Positions 13,182 through 19,873 of a DNA stretch of 19,873 nucleotides are shown in pieces. The notes under the pieces were generated by a model. That model was not told the DNA's origin and searched no databases. It saw nothing but the letters and a program-made list of their open reading frames with translations. This stretch comes from an uncultured Muribaculaceae bacterium (GTDB lineage: Bacteria; Bacteroidota; Bacteroidia; Bacteroidales; Muribaculaceae): assembly GCA_910584735.1 (NCBI GenBank), contig CAJUBM010000047.1, positions 1 through 19,873 of the forward strand, given 5' to 3'. How positions within the stretch are numbered: position 1 is the stretch's first letter; each line of letters opens with the position of its first letter. The position numbers were made by a program, and so were the translations under genes.

Positions 13182-13580
13182 ATGACCGATCCAATAGCAG
13201 ATTATCTGACAAGATTGAGGAACGCCATCAAGGCCGGCCACCGCGTGGTGGAAATCCCCGCCTCAAACTTGAAGAAAGAGATCACCAAGATCCTTTTCGA
13301 GCAGGGCTATATCCTCAACTACAAGTTCGTTGACGGAGAGACCCCCCAGGGAACCATCAAGGTGGCCCTCAAATATGACCCCGTAGACCGCGTGAACGCC
13401 ATAAAGGGTCTCAAGCGCGCATCCCGTCCGGGCCTGCGCCAGTATTGCGGCTACAAGTCAATGCCCCGTGTGTTAAATGGTTTAGGCATCGCCATACTTT
13501 CCACCTCCCGTGGTGTGATGACCAACAAGAAAGCCTCAGAGCTCAAGGTTGGCGGCGAAGTGCTGTGTTACGTTTATTAA
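13182..13580 (+). CDS. rpsH: 30S ribosomal protein S8
   Basis: S8 is a primary 16S rRNA-binding protein of the platform; in E. coli it is the translational repressor of the spc operon. Length 132 residues, N-terminus MTDPIADYLTRLRNAIKAGH. The conserved C-terminal RNA-binding motif GLGIAILSTSRGVMTNKKA lies near residues 101-119, ending GGEVLCYVY. The start ATG at 13182 is inside a long A-rich leader. Followed by rplF after 22 nt. Confidence 0.98.
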   Translation: MTDPIADYLTRLRNAIKAGHRVVEIPASNLKKEITKILFEQGYILNYKFVDGETPQGTIKVALKYDPVDRVNAIKGLKRASRPGLRQYCGYKSMPRVLNGLGIAILSTSRGVMTNKKASELKVGGEVLCYVY

Positions 13581-13583
13581 TCG

Positions 13584-13591
13584 AAAGGAGG
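13584..13591 (+). promoter_or_regulatory. Shine-Dalgarno sequence before rplF
   Basis: AAAGGAGG lies 11 nt before the rplF ATG and is fully complementary to the anti-Shine-Dalgarno core CCTCC. Bacteroidetes generally do not use this pairing because the 16S 3' end is sequestered on the ribosome by bS21, bS18 and bS6. A strong site before a single r-protein gene is therefore notable. Confidence 0.55.
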
Positions 13592-13602
13592 AACTTTAAG
13601 AT

Positions 13603-14160
13603 ATGTCACGTATAGGTAAAGCCCCCATCGAAATCCCCGCAGGCGTAACCGTAACAGTGGGAAAAGACAACCTGGTAACAGTAAAGGGCCCCAAGGGGGA
13701 ACTTTCGCAGGCTGTGAACCCTGATTTTGAAATAAAGGTAGAAGACGGACACATACATCTGCTCCGTCCCACCGACGACCGCGAGCACCGCGCACAGCAC
13801 GGCCTGTACCGCGCGCTGGTCCACAACATGGTCGTAGGTGTCTCCACCGGCTACCGCAAGGAAATGGAACTGGTGGGCGTAGGTTACCGCGCTACAGCTA
13901 CCGGCCAGGTGCTGGAACTGTCGCTGGGCTACTCGCACGCCATCTTCATAAAGCTCCCGCCCGAAGTGAAGGTGGAAGCAAAGTCGGAGCGTAACAAGAA
14001 CCCGCTCATCATCCTGGAAAGCGACGACAAGCAGCTTCTGGGACAGGTGTGCGCCAAGATACGCTCGCTCCGCAAGCCCGAACCTTACAAGGGCAAGGGT
14101 ATCAAGTTTGTAGGCGAAGTTATCCGCCGCAAGTCTGGTAAAACGGCTGGTGCCAAATAA
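13603..14160 (+). CDS. rplF: 50S ribosomal protein L6
   Basis: L6 lies near the sarcin-ricin loop and the factor-binding site, and consists of two duplicated domains. Length 185 residues. N-terminal MSRIGKAPIEIPAGVTVTV and GPKGELSQAV mark domain one. YRATATGQVLELSLGYSHAI marks the start of domain two, and the C-terminal PEPYKGKGIKFVGEVIRRK is the family signature, near residues 157-175. Followed by rplR after 22 nt. Confidence 0.98.
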   Translation: MSRIGKAPIEIPAGVTVTVGKDNLVTVKGPKGELSQAVNPDFEIKVEDGHIHLLRPTDDREHRAQHGLYRALVHNMVVGVSTGYRKEMELVGVGYRATATGQVLELSLGYSHAIFIKLPPEVKVEAKSERNKNPLIILESDDKQLLGQVCAKIRSLRKPEPYKGKGIKFVGEVIRRKSGKTAGAK

Positions 14161-14182
14161 AAACTGAAACTGAAAGAAAACT

Positions 14183-14524
14183 ATGATCTCTAAAGCAGAC
14201 AGAAGGAACAAGATCAAGGCCCGCATACGCGGCAAGGTTTCCGGCACCGCCGCCCGTCCGCGCATGACCGTATTCCGCTCCAACAAGCAAATCTACGTGC
14301 AGCTCGTAGACGACCTCAAGGGTGCCACCCTGGCTTCCGCATCGTCAAAGGGCATCGAGGAAGGCAACAAGACTGAAATCGCCGCAAAGGTAGGCCACGC
14401 CATCGCCGAGAAGGCACTGGCTAAGGGCATCGACACCGTTGTTTTCGACCGCAACGGCTACCTCTTCCACGGCAGAGTTAAATCACTTGCTGACGCGGCT
14501 CGCGAAGGCGGACTTAAATTCTAA
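14183..14524 (+). CDS. rplR: 50S ribosomal protein L18
   Basis: L18 binds 5S rRNA with L5 in the central protuberance. Length 113 residues. It has a basic N-terminus (MISKADRRNKIKARIRGKV), RPRMTVFRSNKQIYVQLVDD near 30-49, VGHAIAEKALAKGIDTVVFDRNG, and the characteristic ending LADAAREGGLKF. Start context CTGAAAGAAAACT is A-rich. Eight nt separate its stop from the rpsE start. Confidence 0.98.
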   Translation: MISKADRRNKIKARIRGKVSGTAARPRMTVFRSNKQIYVQLVDDLKGATLASASSKGIEEGNKTEIAAKVGHAIAEKALAKGIDTVVFDRNGYLFHGRVKSLADAAREGGLKF

Positions 14525-14532
14525 CACAAATC

Positions 14533-15051
14533 ATGGCAAATAAGAACAACAGAGTAAAATCCACCTCGGACATAGAGCTTAAGGACCGCCTTGTAGCCAT
14601 CAACCGCGTTACCAAGGTAACCAAGGGTGGACGCACCTTCACATTCGCCGCCATTGTAGTGGTAGGAAACGAGGACGGCGTCATCGGCTGGGGTCTGGGC
14701 AAGGCCAACGAAGTGCAGGCCGCCATCGCCAAGGGCGTAGAGGCCGCCAAGAAGAACCTTATCCGCGTACCCGTGTACAAAGGCACCATCCCCCACGAGC
14801 AGTTCGCCAAGTTCGGCGGCTCGCGCGTGATTCTTAAACCTGCCAGCCACGGTACGGGAGTGAAGGCCGGCGGTGCCATGCGCGCCGTTCTGGAGAGCGT
14901 AGGCGTCACCGACGTGCTTTGCAAGTCCAAAGGCTCCTCGAACCCCCACAACCTGGTGAAGGCCACAATCGCAGCCCTTTCCGAACTGCGTTCGCCCGCC
15001 CAGGTGGCCCAGAACCGCGGCATCTCTGTAAGCCAGGTTTTCAACGGCTAA
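14533..15051 (+). CDS. rpsE: 30S ribosomal protein S5
   Basis: S5 is at the mRNA entry tunnel and affects decoding accuracy. Length 172 residues. The double-stranded RNA-binding N-terminal domain has RVTKVTKGGRTFTFAAIVVV near 25-44 and GWGLGKANEVQAAIAKGVEAA. The C-terminal fold contains HGTGVKAGGAMRAVLESVG and SSNPHNLVKATIAAL. It sits in conserved order between rplR and rpmD. A 74-nt spacer with GGGCGGCAATCCGCCC (stem) follows. Confidence 0.98.
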   Translation: MANKNNRVKSTSDIELKDRLVAINRVTKVTKGGRTFTFAAIVVVGNEDGVIGWGLGKANEVQAAIAKGVEAAKKNLIRVPVYKGTIPHEQFAKFGGSRVILKPASHGTGVKAGGAMRAVLESVGVTDVLCKSKGSSNPHNLVKATIAALSELRSPAQVAQNRGISVSQVFNG

Positions 15052-15125
15052 CAGCAGCGGTTACGGCATCGGGCGGCAATCCGCCCCGGCGCCTGAGTAA
15101 GAACCTCAAGAAATTGAAAATCTAA

Positions 15126-15305
15126 ATGGCACAGATAAAGATCAAACAGATAAGGAGCCGTATCGGCGCTCCCGCAGTGCAGAAACGCACTCTCGACGCC
15201 CTGGGTCTCAAGAAAATGAATCACACGGTTGTCAAGGAAGACACTCCGTCCGTGATGGGTATGGTGAACCGTGTGCGCCACCTCGTAGAGGTTTCCCGCG
15301 ACTAA
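15126..15305 (+). CDS. rpmD: 50S ribosomal protein L30
   Basis: L30 is a small single-domain protein of the large subunit found in most but not all bacteria. The 59-residue product begins MAQIKIKQIRSRIGAPAVQK and continues with RTLDALGLKKMNHTVVKED. The motif PSVMGMVNRVRHLVEV near residues 41-56 matches the family. Size and position between rpsE and rplO agree. Initiation context is A-rich (TCAAGAAATTGAAAATCTAA directly before ATG). A 100-nt GC-rich spacer follows. Confidence 0.97.
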   Translation: MAQIKIKQIRSRIGAPAVQKRTLDALGLKKMNHTVVKEDTPSVMGMVNRVRHLVEVSRD

Positions 15306-15405
15306 TCCCCAGGGAGCCATACCCACATCCCGTGGCGGGGGCGGCACCATCAAGGCCCCGGCCCCTCCCACAAATTTCCAAACCACAGATAATACAATTC
15401 CCACT

Positions 15406-15858
15406 ATGGACTTAAGTAATTTAACTCCCGCCGTTGGTTCCACGCACCGCTCCACACGTATCGGCCGTGGTCCCGGCTCGGGCAAGGGTGGAACCTCCAC
15501 CCGTGGCCACAAGGGCGCCAAGTCGCGCTCGGGCTACAAGCGCAAGATTGGTTTCGAAGGCGGCCAGATGCCTATGCAGCGCCGTCTGCCCAAATGGGGT
15601 TTCAAGCCGCTTGACCGCGTGGAATACAAGCCTATCAACCTTGATGTTCTCGAAGCCCTGGCCGAGGCCAAGAACCTTGAGAAAATCGGGCTTGAGGAGC
15701 TTCGCGCCGCCGGCCTGGTGTCACGCAAACAGTTGGTGAAGATCCTTGCCAACGGCACAGTGACCCGCAAGCTGGCTGTAGAGGCCAACGCTTTCTCCGC
15801 AGCCGCCGAAAAGGCCATCACAGAGGCCGGCGGCACCATCTCCAAAGTAAGTAAGTAA
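15406..15858 (+). CDS. rplO: 50S ribosomal protein L15
   Basis: L15 is a late assembly protein of the large subunit with an extended N-terminal tail that penetrates the 23S rRNA. Length 150 residues. The N-terminal MDLSNLTPAVGSTHRSTRIG is followed by the Gly/Arg/Lys-rich tail (GRGPGSGKGGTSTRGHKGAK near 20-40). Then come FEGGQMPMQRRLPKWGF and the C-terminal VEANAFSAAAEKAITEAGG. The stop overlaps the secY start by one base (TAATG), suggesting coupled translation. Confidence 0.98.
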   Translation: MDLSNLTPAVGSTHRSTRIGRGPGSGKGGTSTRGHKGAKSRSGYKRKIGFEGGQMPMQRRLPKWGFKPLDRVEYKPINLDVLEALAEAKNLEKIGLEELRAAGLVSRKQLVKILANGTVTRKLAVEANAFSAAAEKAITEAGGTISKVSK

Positions 15859-17207
15859 TGAAGTTCATCCAAACCTTAAAAAACATCTGGACAATCCAGG
15901 AACTGCGTCAGCGTCTGACCATCACGGTGCTGCTGGTGTTGGTTTACCGTCTGGGATGTTACGTGGTGCTGCCGGGTATAAACCCCAACGACCTCGACGC
16001 CCTGACATCGTTCACCAATAAGAGCGGTCTGATGCAGTTGCTTGATATGTTCTCGGGAGGCGCCTTCTCACAGGCGTCCATCTTCGCACTGGGTATCATG
16101 CCATATATCACGGCCTCGATCGTGATACAGCTTGCCGGCATGGTGCTTCCTTCTTTCCAGAAGATGCAGCGCGAAGGCGAGAGCGGGCGCCAGAAGCTCA
16201 ACCAGTACACGCGCTACCTCACAGTGCTTATCCTGCTGGTACAGGGCCCGGCCTACCTCTATAACCTGCGCGCGCAGGTTGTGAACGCCGGCGGTACAGT
16301 GGAGATGGGATTGTGGACGGTAATGTTCCTGACCGTGATTCTCGCGGCCGGATCGATGTTCATCATGTGGCTGGGAGAGCGTATCACCGACCGTGGTATC
16401 GGCAACGGTATCTCGTTCATAATCCTGGTGGGTATCATAGCCCGCCTGCCGGTGGCTCTGTTCTATGAGTTCACCTCCCGTCTGCCGGGCTCTACCGGCA
16501 ATCAGGGCGGTCTGATTATGTTCATCGTTGAGGTGATACTCCTTTTCGCCGTGACCGTTGGCGCGGTGCTGCTGGTGCAGGGTACGCGCAAGGTGCCCGT
16601 ACAGTATGCCAAGCGCATCGTAGGCAACAAGCAGTACGGCGGTGCACGCCAGTACATCCCCCTGAAAGTGAACGCTGCCGGTGTGATGCCTATCATCTTC
16701 GCACAGGCAATAATGTTCATCCCCATTACCCTGTCAGGTTTCGGAGCTTCGGAAGACTCTACGAGCTTCTTCCGCACCTTCGGCGACATCAACGGGTTCT
16801 GGTATAACTTCGTTTACTTCATCCTCATCGTAGCTTTCACCTATTTCTATACCGCCATCACCGTGCGCCCCACGCAGATGGCCGAAGACATGAAGCGCAA
16901 CAACGGCTTCATCCCCGGCGTAAAACCGGGCAAGAAGACCGCCGAATACCTTGATTCCATCATGTCGCGTATCACCCTGCCGGGTTCGATATTCCTCGGA
17001 ATCGTGGCCGTGCTTCCCGCCTTCGCCCGTCTGTTCGGCATCAGCCAGAACTTCGCCCAGTTCTTCGGCGGCACATCGCTGCTGATTATGGTGGGTGTGG
17101 TGCTCGATACGCTCCAGCAGATTGAGTCGCACCTGATGATGCACCATTACGACGGTCTGATGAAGGACGGCAAAATCAAGGGACGTACCACCGGGTCGGC
17201 CTATTGA
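15858..17207 (+). CDS. secY: Sec translocon channel subunit SecY
   Basis: SecY is the inner-membrane channel through which Sec substrates, including most surface proteins here, cross or enter the membrane. Its 449 residues fit ten transmembrane helices. The first lies at about 20-40, the plug/second helix region is LLDMFSGGAFSQASIFALGI near 61-80, and YITASIVIQL near 83-92. Cytosolic loop four has RKVPVQYAKR (244-253) and loop five has NNGFIPGVKPGKKTAEYLD (348-366), the SecA/ribosome contact regions. C-terminus ends KGRTTGSAY. The start overlaps the rplO stop. A 47-nt gap leads to map. Confidence 0.98.
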   Translation: MKFIQTLKNIWTIQELRQRLTITVLLVLVYRLGCYVVLPGINPNDLDALTSFTNKSGLMQLLDMFSGGAFSQASIFALGIMPYITASIVIQLAGMVLPSFQKMQREGESGRQKLNQYTRYLTVLILLVQGPAYLYNLRAQVVNAGGTVEMGLWTVMFLTVILAAGSMFIMWLGERITDRGIGNGISFIILVGIIARLPVALFYEFTSRLPGSTGNQGGLIMFIVEVILLFAVTVGAVLLVQGTRKVPVQYAKRIVGNKQYGGARQYIPLKVNAAGVMPIIFAQAIMFIPITLSGFGASEDSTSFFRTFGDINGFWYNFVYFILIVAFTYFYTAITVRPTQMAEDMKRNNGFIPGVKPGKKTAEYLDSIMSRITLPGSIFLGIVAVLPAFARLFGISQNFAQFFGGTSLLIMVGVVLDTLQQIESHLMMHHYDGLMKDGKIKGRTTGSAY

Positions 17208-17254
17208 TAACGTCGTGAAATCGAAAGCAAACGAATCTACCGCGAGAAAACAAT

Positions 17255-18037
17255 ATGATATATCTTAAGACGCCGGAAGAACTCGAGCTTATGCGCAAGG
17301 CATGCGACCTCGCAAGCCGTGCCATGGGCGAGATAGCCAAAGCCGTGGCTCCCGGTGTGCCCACCCACCGCCTCGACACCATTGCCAGGGAGTATATCCT
17401 TGACAATGGCGGCAGGCCGGCGTGTCTGGGCTACGGCGGTTTCCCCGGCACGGTGTGCATCGAGGTGAACGAAGTGGTGGTTCACGGATTCCCCTCGAAC
17501 TACACCCTCCGCGAGGGTGACATAGTAGGGTGCGACCTCGTGGCCGAACTCAACGGTTACAACGGCGACATGTGCTATACCTTCCCCGTGGGGGAGGTGG
17601 CTCCCGAGGTACTGCAGCTTTGCAAGGTCACCAAGGAATCGCTCTACAAAGGTATAGAGGCCGCCCGCGAGGGACGCCGCATCGGCGACATCGCCAATGC
17701 CGTGCAGACATATTGCGAACACCACGGCTACACGGTGGTCCGCGAGATGTGCGGCCACGGCATAGGACGCAAGATGCACGAGTCACCCGAGATTCCCAAC
17801 TACGGGCGTCGCGGAACTGGCCCCATGCTTAAGAGCGGTATGTGTATCTGCATAGAGCCGATGATAAACCTCGGCAGCCGCAACGTCGTGATAGAGCCTG
17901 ACGGCTGGACATGCCGTACGCGCGACCGCAAACCCTCGGCCCATTACGAGCATACCCTGGCCATCCATCCCGACAGCACGGAGGTGCTTACCACTTTCGA
18001 CTACATACGGGAGGCTCTCGGAGACCGTTTCATTTAA
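17255..18037 (+). CDS. map: Methionine aminopeptidase, type I
   Basis: Removes the initiator methionine from nascent proteins when the second residue is small. Length 260 residues. The pita-bread fold ligands are in place: His77 (VVVHGFP), metal ligands Asp94 (GCDLV) and Asp105 (NGDMCY), His168 (CGHGIGRKMH), Glu201 (CICIEPMIN) and Glu232 (AHYEHT). There is no N-terminal zinc-finger extension, so it is the short bacterial type. Location after secY is common in Bacteroidetes and many Firmicutes. It precedes infA by 35 nt. Confidence 0.98.
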   Translation: MIYLKTPEELELMRKACDLASRAMGEIAKAVAPGVPTHRLDTIAREYILDNGGRPACLGYGGFPGTVCIEVNEVVVHGFPSNYTLREGDIVGCDLVAELNGYNGDMCYTFPVGEVAPEVLQLCKVTKESLYKGIEAAREGRRIGDIANAVQTYCEHHGYTVVREMCGHGIGRKMHESPEIPNYGRRGTGPMLKSGMCICIEPMINLGSRNVVIEPDGWTCRTRDRKPSAHYEHTLAIHPDSTEVLTTFDYIREALGDRFI

Positions 18038-18072
18038 TTGAGATATTTCACTACCACCCACAACCCCCATTT

Positions 18073-18291
18073 ATGGCAAAACAGTCAGCTATCGAGCAGG
18101 ACGGCACCATTCTGGAAGCCTTATCCAACGCCATGTTCCGCGTGGAGCTTGAGAACGGCCACGAAATCACGGCCCATATCTCCGGCAAGATGCGCATGCA
18201 TTATATAAAGATTCTTCCCGGTGACAAAGTACGCGTTGAGATGTCTCCCTACGACCTTTCGAAGGGACGCATATCTTTCCGCTACAAGTAA
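18073..18291 (+). CDS. infA: Translation initiation factor IF-1
   Basis: IF-1 occupies the A site of the small subunit during initiation. The 72-residue product begins MAKQSAIEQDGTILEALSNA. It has the OB-fold core FRVELENGHEITAHISGKMR near 22-41 and ends SPYDLSKGRISFRYK, the standard IF-1 ending. An in-frame upstream ATG at 17911 lies within map and would give a nonsense extension. The start at 18073 is correct by length and by family. Confidence 0.98.
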   Translation: MAKQSAIEQDGTILEALSNAMFRVELENGHEITAHISGKMRMHYIKILPGDKVRVEMSPYDLSKGRISFRYK

Positions 18292-18351
18292 GGACGCGGC
18301 CCTGCTCTATGGCATACAACTAATATCACACCAACAACCTTCAACACAAAG

Positions 18352-18468
18352 ATGAAAGTACGTGCATCGATCAAGAAGCGTTCCGCCGACGACAAAATCG
18401 TGCGTCGTAAGGGCCGCCTTTACGTGATCAACAAAAAGAATCCTAAAAACAAACAGCGCCAAGGATAA
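18352..18468 (+). CDS. rpmJ: 50S ribosomal protein L36 (zinc-free form)
   Basis: L36 is a small protein of the large subunit near the GTPase centre. The 38-residue product runs from MKVRASIKKRSADDKIVRRK through GRLYVINKKNPKNKQRQG. It has none of the Cys/His zinc ligands of the C+ form, so it is the zinc-independent version. Position after infA is standard. It is preceded by a CA-rich leader (CCAACAACCTTCAACACAAAG). Confidence 0.96.
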   Translation: MKVRASIKKRSADDKIVRRKGRLYVINKKNPKNKQRQG

Positions 18469-18477
18469 TACCCACTT

Positions 18478-18517
18478 CCGGGAAACGGGCCGCTTAACAG
18501 GATATTAAGCCTCCCGG
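18478..18517 (+). other. Hairpin after rpmJ in the 210-nt rpmJ-rpsM spacer
   Basis: GCTTAA (18492-18497) pairs with TTAAGC (18505-18510), and outer CCGGGA (18478-18483) pairs with TCCCGG (18512-18517), with an asymmetric internal loop. It lies 9 nt after the rpmJ stop at the junction of the classical spc and alpha operons. No U tract follows directly, so it could be an mRNA 3'-end stabiliser or processing site. The rest of the spacer (to about 18600) is GC-rich, with another stem of CGGAAC/GTTCCG around 18585-18607. Confidence 0.5.
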
Positions 18518-18611
18518 GTGCAGCATGGCGGGTATGGATTCCGCAGGGCCGGCAGGCCGGTGGCTCCCCCCCAATACTCCGGGACGGAACTAATGAAGCG
18601 GTTCCGGCATA

Positions 18612-18642
18612 TTTCCCAGGAAGCGAAAAAATATTATTTTTG
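18612..18642 (+). promoter_or_regulatory. Putative promoter of the alpha operon (rpsM)
   Basis: TATTTTTG at 18635-18642 matches the Bacteroidetes -7 consensus TAnnTTTG. TTTC at 18612-18615 lies 19 nt upstream, close to the expected -33 TTTG. Transcription would begin near 18649, giving a leader of about 30 nt that is A-rich (ACTAAAATAGAAAAAAGCAC) before rpsM. This would let rpsM, rpsK, rpsD and following genes be transcribed independently. Confidence 0.65.
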
Positions 18643-18678
18643 CGACTAAAATAGAAAAAAGCACAACCAGAAATTTTT

Positions 18679-19059
18679 ATGGCAGTACGAATAGTGGGAG
18701 TTGACCTCCCCCAGAACAAAAGAGGCGAAATAGCCCTGACCTACATCTTCGGCATCGGCCGTTCAGCCGCCAAGACCATCCTGGAGAAAGCCGGCGTGGA
18801 TGTAAACATAAAGGTAAAGGACTGGACCGACGCCCAGGCCGCCAAAGTCCGCGAGGTAATCCAAGAAAATTACAAAGTGGAAGGTGACCTCCGTGCCGAA
18901 ATCCAGCTCCACATCAAGCGACTCATGGACATCGGTTGCTACCGTGGCATACGCCACCGTAACGGTCTGCCCGTGCGCGGCCAGTCGACAAAGAACAACG
19001 CCCGCACCCGCAAAGGACGCAAGAAAACCGTCGCTAACAAGAAGAAAGCCACAAAGTAA
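18679..19059 (+). CDS. rpsM: 30S ribosomal protein S13
   Basis: S13 is in the head of the small subunit, contacts P-site tRNA, and bridges to L5. Length 126 residues. N-terminal MAVRIVGVDLPQNKRGEIAL and TYIFGIGRSAAKTILEKAGV near 20-39 are typical. So are CYRGIRHRNGLPVRGQSTKN near 91-110 and a lysine-rich C-terminal tail (RKGRKKTVANKKKATK) reaching the P site. First gene after the putative alpha promoter. Start context AGAAATTTTT is AT-rich. Confidence 0.98.
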   Translation: MAVRIVGVDLPQNKRGEIALTYIFGIGRSAAKTILEKAGVDVNIKVKDWTDAQAAKVREVIQENYKVEGDLRAEIQLHIKRLMDIGCYRGIRHRNGLPVRGQSTKNNARTRKGRKKTVANKKKATK

Positions 19060-19083
19060 AATTAGTACCATAGCAAAAGAAAT

Positions 19084-19473
19084 ATGGCAAAAAAGACAGT
19101 CGCAGCTAAAAAGAGGAACGTCAAGGTTGACGCCGCAGGCCAGCTCCACGTTCACTCGTCGTTCAACAATATCATCGTGTGCTTAGCCAACAGCGAAGGC
19201 CAGGTGATTTCATGGTCCTCAGCCGGCAAGATGGGCTTCCGTGGTTCGAAGAAGAACACTCCCTATGCCGCCCAGATGGCCGCCCAGGATTGCGGAAAAG
19301 TGGCATATGACCTCGGACTCCGCAAAGTGAAAGCCTACGTGAAGGGTCCCGGCAACGGACGTGAGTCCGCAATCCGTACCGTACACGGCATGGGTATCGA
19401 AGTTACCGAAATCATCGACGTTACGCCGCTGCCCCACAACGGCTGCCGCCCCCCGAAGCGCCGCCGCGTATAA
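19084..19473 (+). CDS. rpsK: 30S ribosomal protein S11
   Basis: S11 is a platform protein near the Shine-Dalgarno/anti-Shine-Dalgarno region and the E site. Length 129 residues, with a lysine-rich N-terminus (MAKKTVAAKKRNVKVDAAGQ). Conserved segments are HVHSSFNNIIVCLANSEGQV, SSAGKMGFRGSKKNTPYAAQ, and the C-terminal EIIDVTPLPHNGCRPPKRRRV. It follows rpsM after 24 nt. A 293-nt spacer separates it from rpsD. Confidence 0.98.
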   Translation: MAKKTVAAKKRNVKVDAAGQLHVHSSFNNIIVCLANSEGQVISWSSAGKMGFRGSKKNTPYAAQMAAQDCGKVAYDLGLRKVKAYVKGPGNGRESAIRTVHGMGIEVTEIIDVTPLPHNGCRPPKRRRV

Positions 19474-19766
19474 TACGCGCCGCCCTCAGGAGAGTAGCGT
19501 CAAAACAACCTTCACTTCAAAAATAAAAACTTTATCCGCAAACGCCTGTACCCGGCACCCCGCGTAGTCCTTCTCGGACGCGCCTGTTATCCGGGATAAT
19601 GGCTCCGGGAACCGACCGCCGCAGTGTGAGAACAAGCCATATTCCTTTCACACACCCGCATAGCGCGGCTGCAAAGACAGGAGCATCTCACAGATGCACA
19701 CCGACCTGCGCGGAAACCTTCCCGGCCCGGACGTAAAAACGGATATATAAAGAGTATAAACCTACA
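19474..19766 (+). other. 293-nt structured spacer between rpsK and rpsD
   Basis: No gene is visible. Several compact stems can be read directly. GTCC/GGAC within a CGCG...GCG outer pair lies at 19561-19582. TTATC-CGG-GATAA lies at 19587-19599, and GCATCT-CAC-AGATGC at 19683-19697. GTGTGA near 19625 pairs with TCACAC near 19649. An A-rich segment lies at about 19500-19535 and another precedes the start codon (AAAAACGGATATATAAAGAG). There is no TAnnTTTG box and no U tract. Three closely spaced perfect hairpins before rpsD suggest a regulatory or processing region, which is unproven. Confidence 0.55.
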
Positions 19767-19873
19767 ATGGCAAGATACACAGGTCCCAAGACCAAAATCG
19801 CACGTAAATTCGGGGAACCCATCTTTGGCGAAGACAAGATTCTGAGCCGCCGCAACTTCCCCCCCGGCCAGCA
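19767..19873 (+). CDS. rpsD: 30S ribosomal protein S4 (3'-truncated by the window edge)
   Basis: S4 nucleates small-subunit assembly and in E. coli represses the alpha operon. Only the first 35 codons are present: MARYTGPKTKIARKFGEPIF, then GEDKILSRRNFPPGQ. The N-terminal TGPKTKIARKFGEPI segment is the Bacteroidetes S4 start. It lacks the Cys-zinc N-terminus found in some other bacteria. The ATG at 19767 follows an A-rich stretch (GAGTATAAACCTACA). rpoA and rplQ would be expected beyond the window. Confidence 0.95.
   Translation, partial: MARYTGPKTKIARKFGEPIFGEDKILSRRNFPPGQ

Noticed and set aside
1..19873. CRISPR array, toxin-antitoxin pair, restriction system or prophage
   Set aside because: No short regularly spaced repeats, no matching gene pairs, no nuclease or phage genes were recognised on either strand.

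Overview
The window is the large ribosomal-protein gene cluster (S10, spc and alpha operons) of a member of the Bacteroidota, most likely order Bacteroidales and plausibly Muribaculaceae-like. The evidence is: r-protein sequences that resemble Bacteroides orthologues from memory (for example DHPMGGGEG in L2); A-rich tracts rather than Shine-Dalgarno sites before most start codons; promoter-like boxes of the Bacteroidetes type (TAnnTTTG); and a long secreted protein with choice-of-anchor/Fn3 domains and a type IX secretion-like C-terminal domain. The family-level assignment is an inference.

Region 1 (1-6119, + strand) runs in conserved order from a 5'-truncated rplD through rplW, rplB, rpsS, rplV, rpsC, rplP, rpmC, rpsQ, rplN, rplX to rplE. 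It ends in a 48-bp perfect palindrome (6145-6192) followed by a T tract.

Region 2 (about 6120-12718) interrupts the spc operon between rplE and rpsN, which are normally adjacent. Two minus-strand genes lie here. One encodes a 1332-residue surface/secreted protein (7830-11828). The other, downstream of it, encodes a membrane-anchored TPR-TM-AraC regulator (6235-7710). Each has a putative promoter, and a hairpin-plus-U-tract terminator separates them. An 890-nt gene-free stretch (11829-12718) follows. It holds the surface-gene promoter, a 160-bp inverted-repeat element with 44-bp perfect arms that resembles a REP doublet, and a putative promoter and structured leader that would restart r-protein transcription.

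Region 3 (12719-19873, + strand) resumes the conserved order: rpsN, rpsH, rplF, rplR, rpsE, rpmD, rplO, secY, map, infA, rpmJ, then rpsM (with its own promoter), rpsK and a 3'-truncated rpsD. Besides r-proteins it encodes the Sec translocon channel, methionine aminopeptidase and initiation factor IF-1, so the cluster couples ribosome assembly with initiation, N-terminal processing and protein export.

Two features stand out. A surface-protein/regulator locus sits inside the spc operon. Several intercistronic spacers are unusually long, GC-rich and hairpin-prone (before rplB, rplV, rplP, rpsH, rpsM and rpsD), and most end in a short A-rich tract just before the start codon. I saw no rRNA, tRNA, CRISPR array, transposase, integrase or recognisable defence system.
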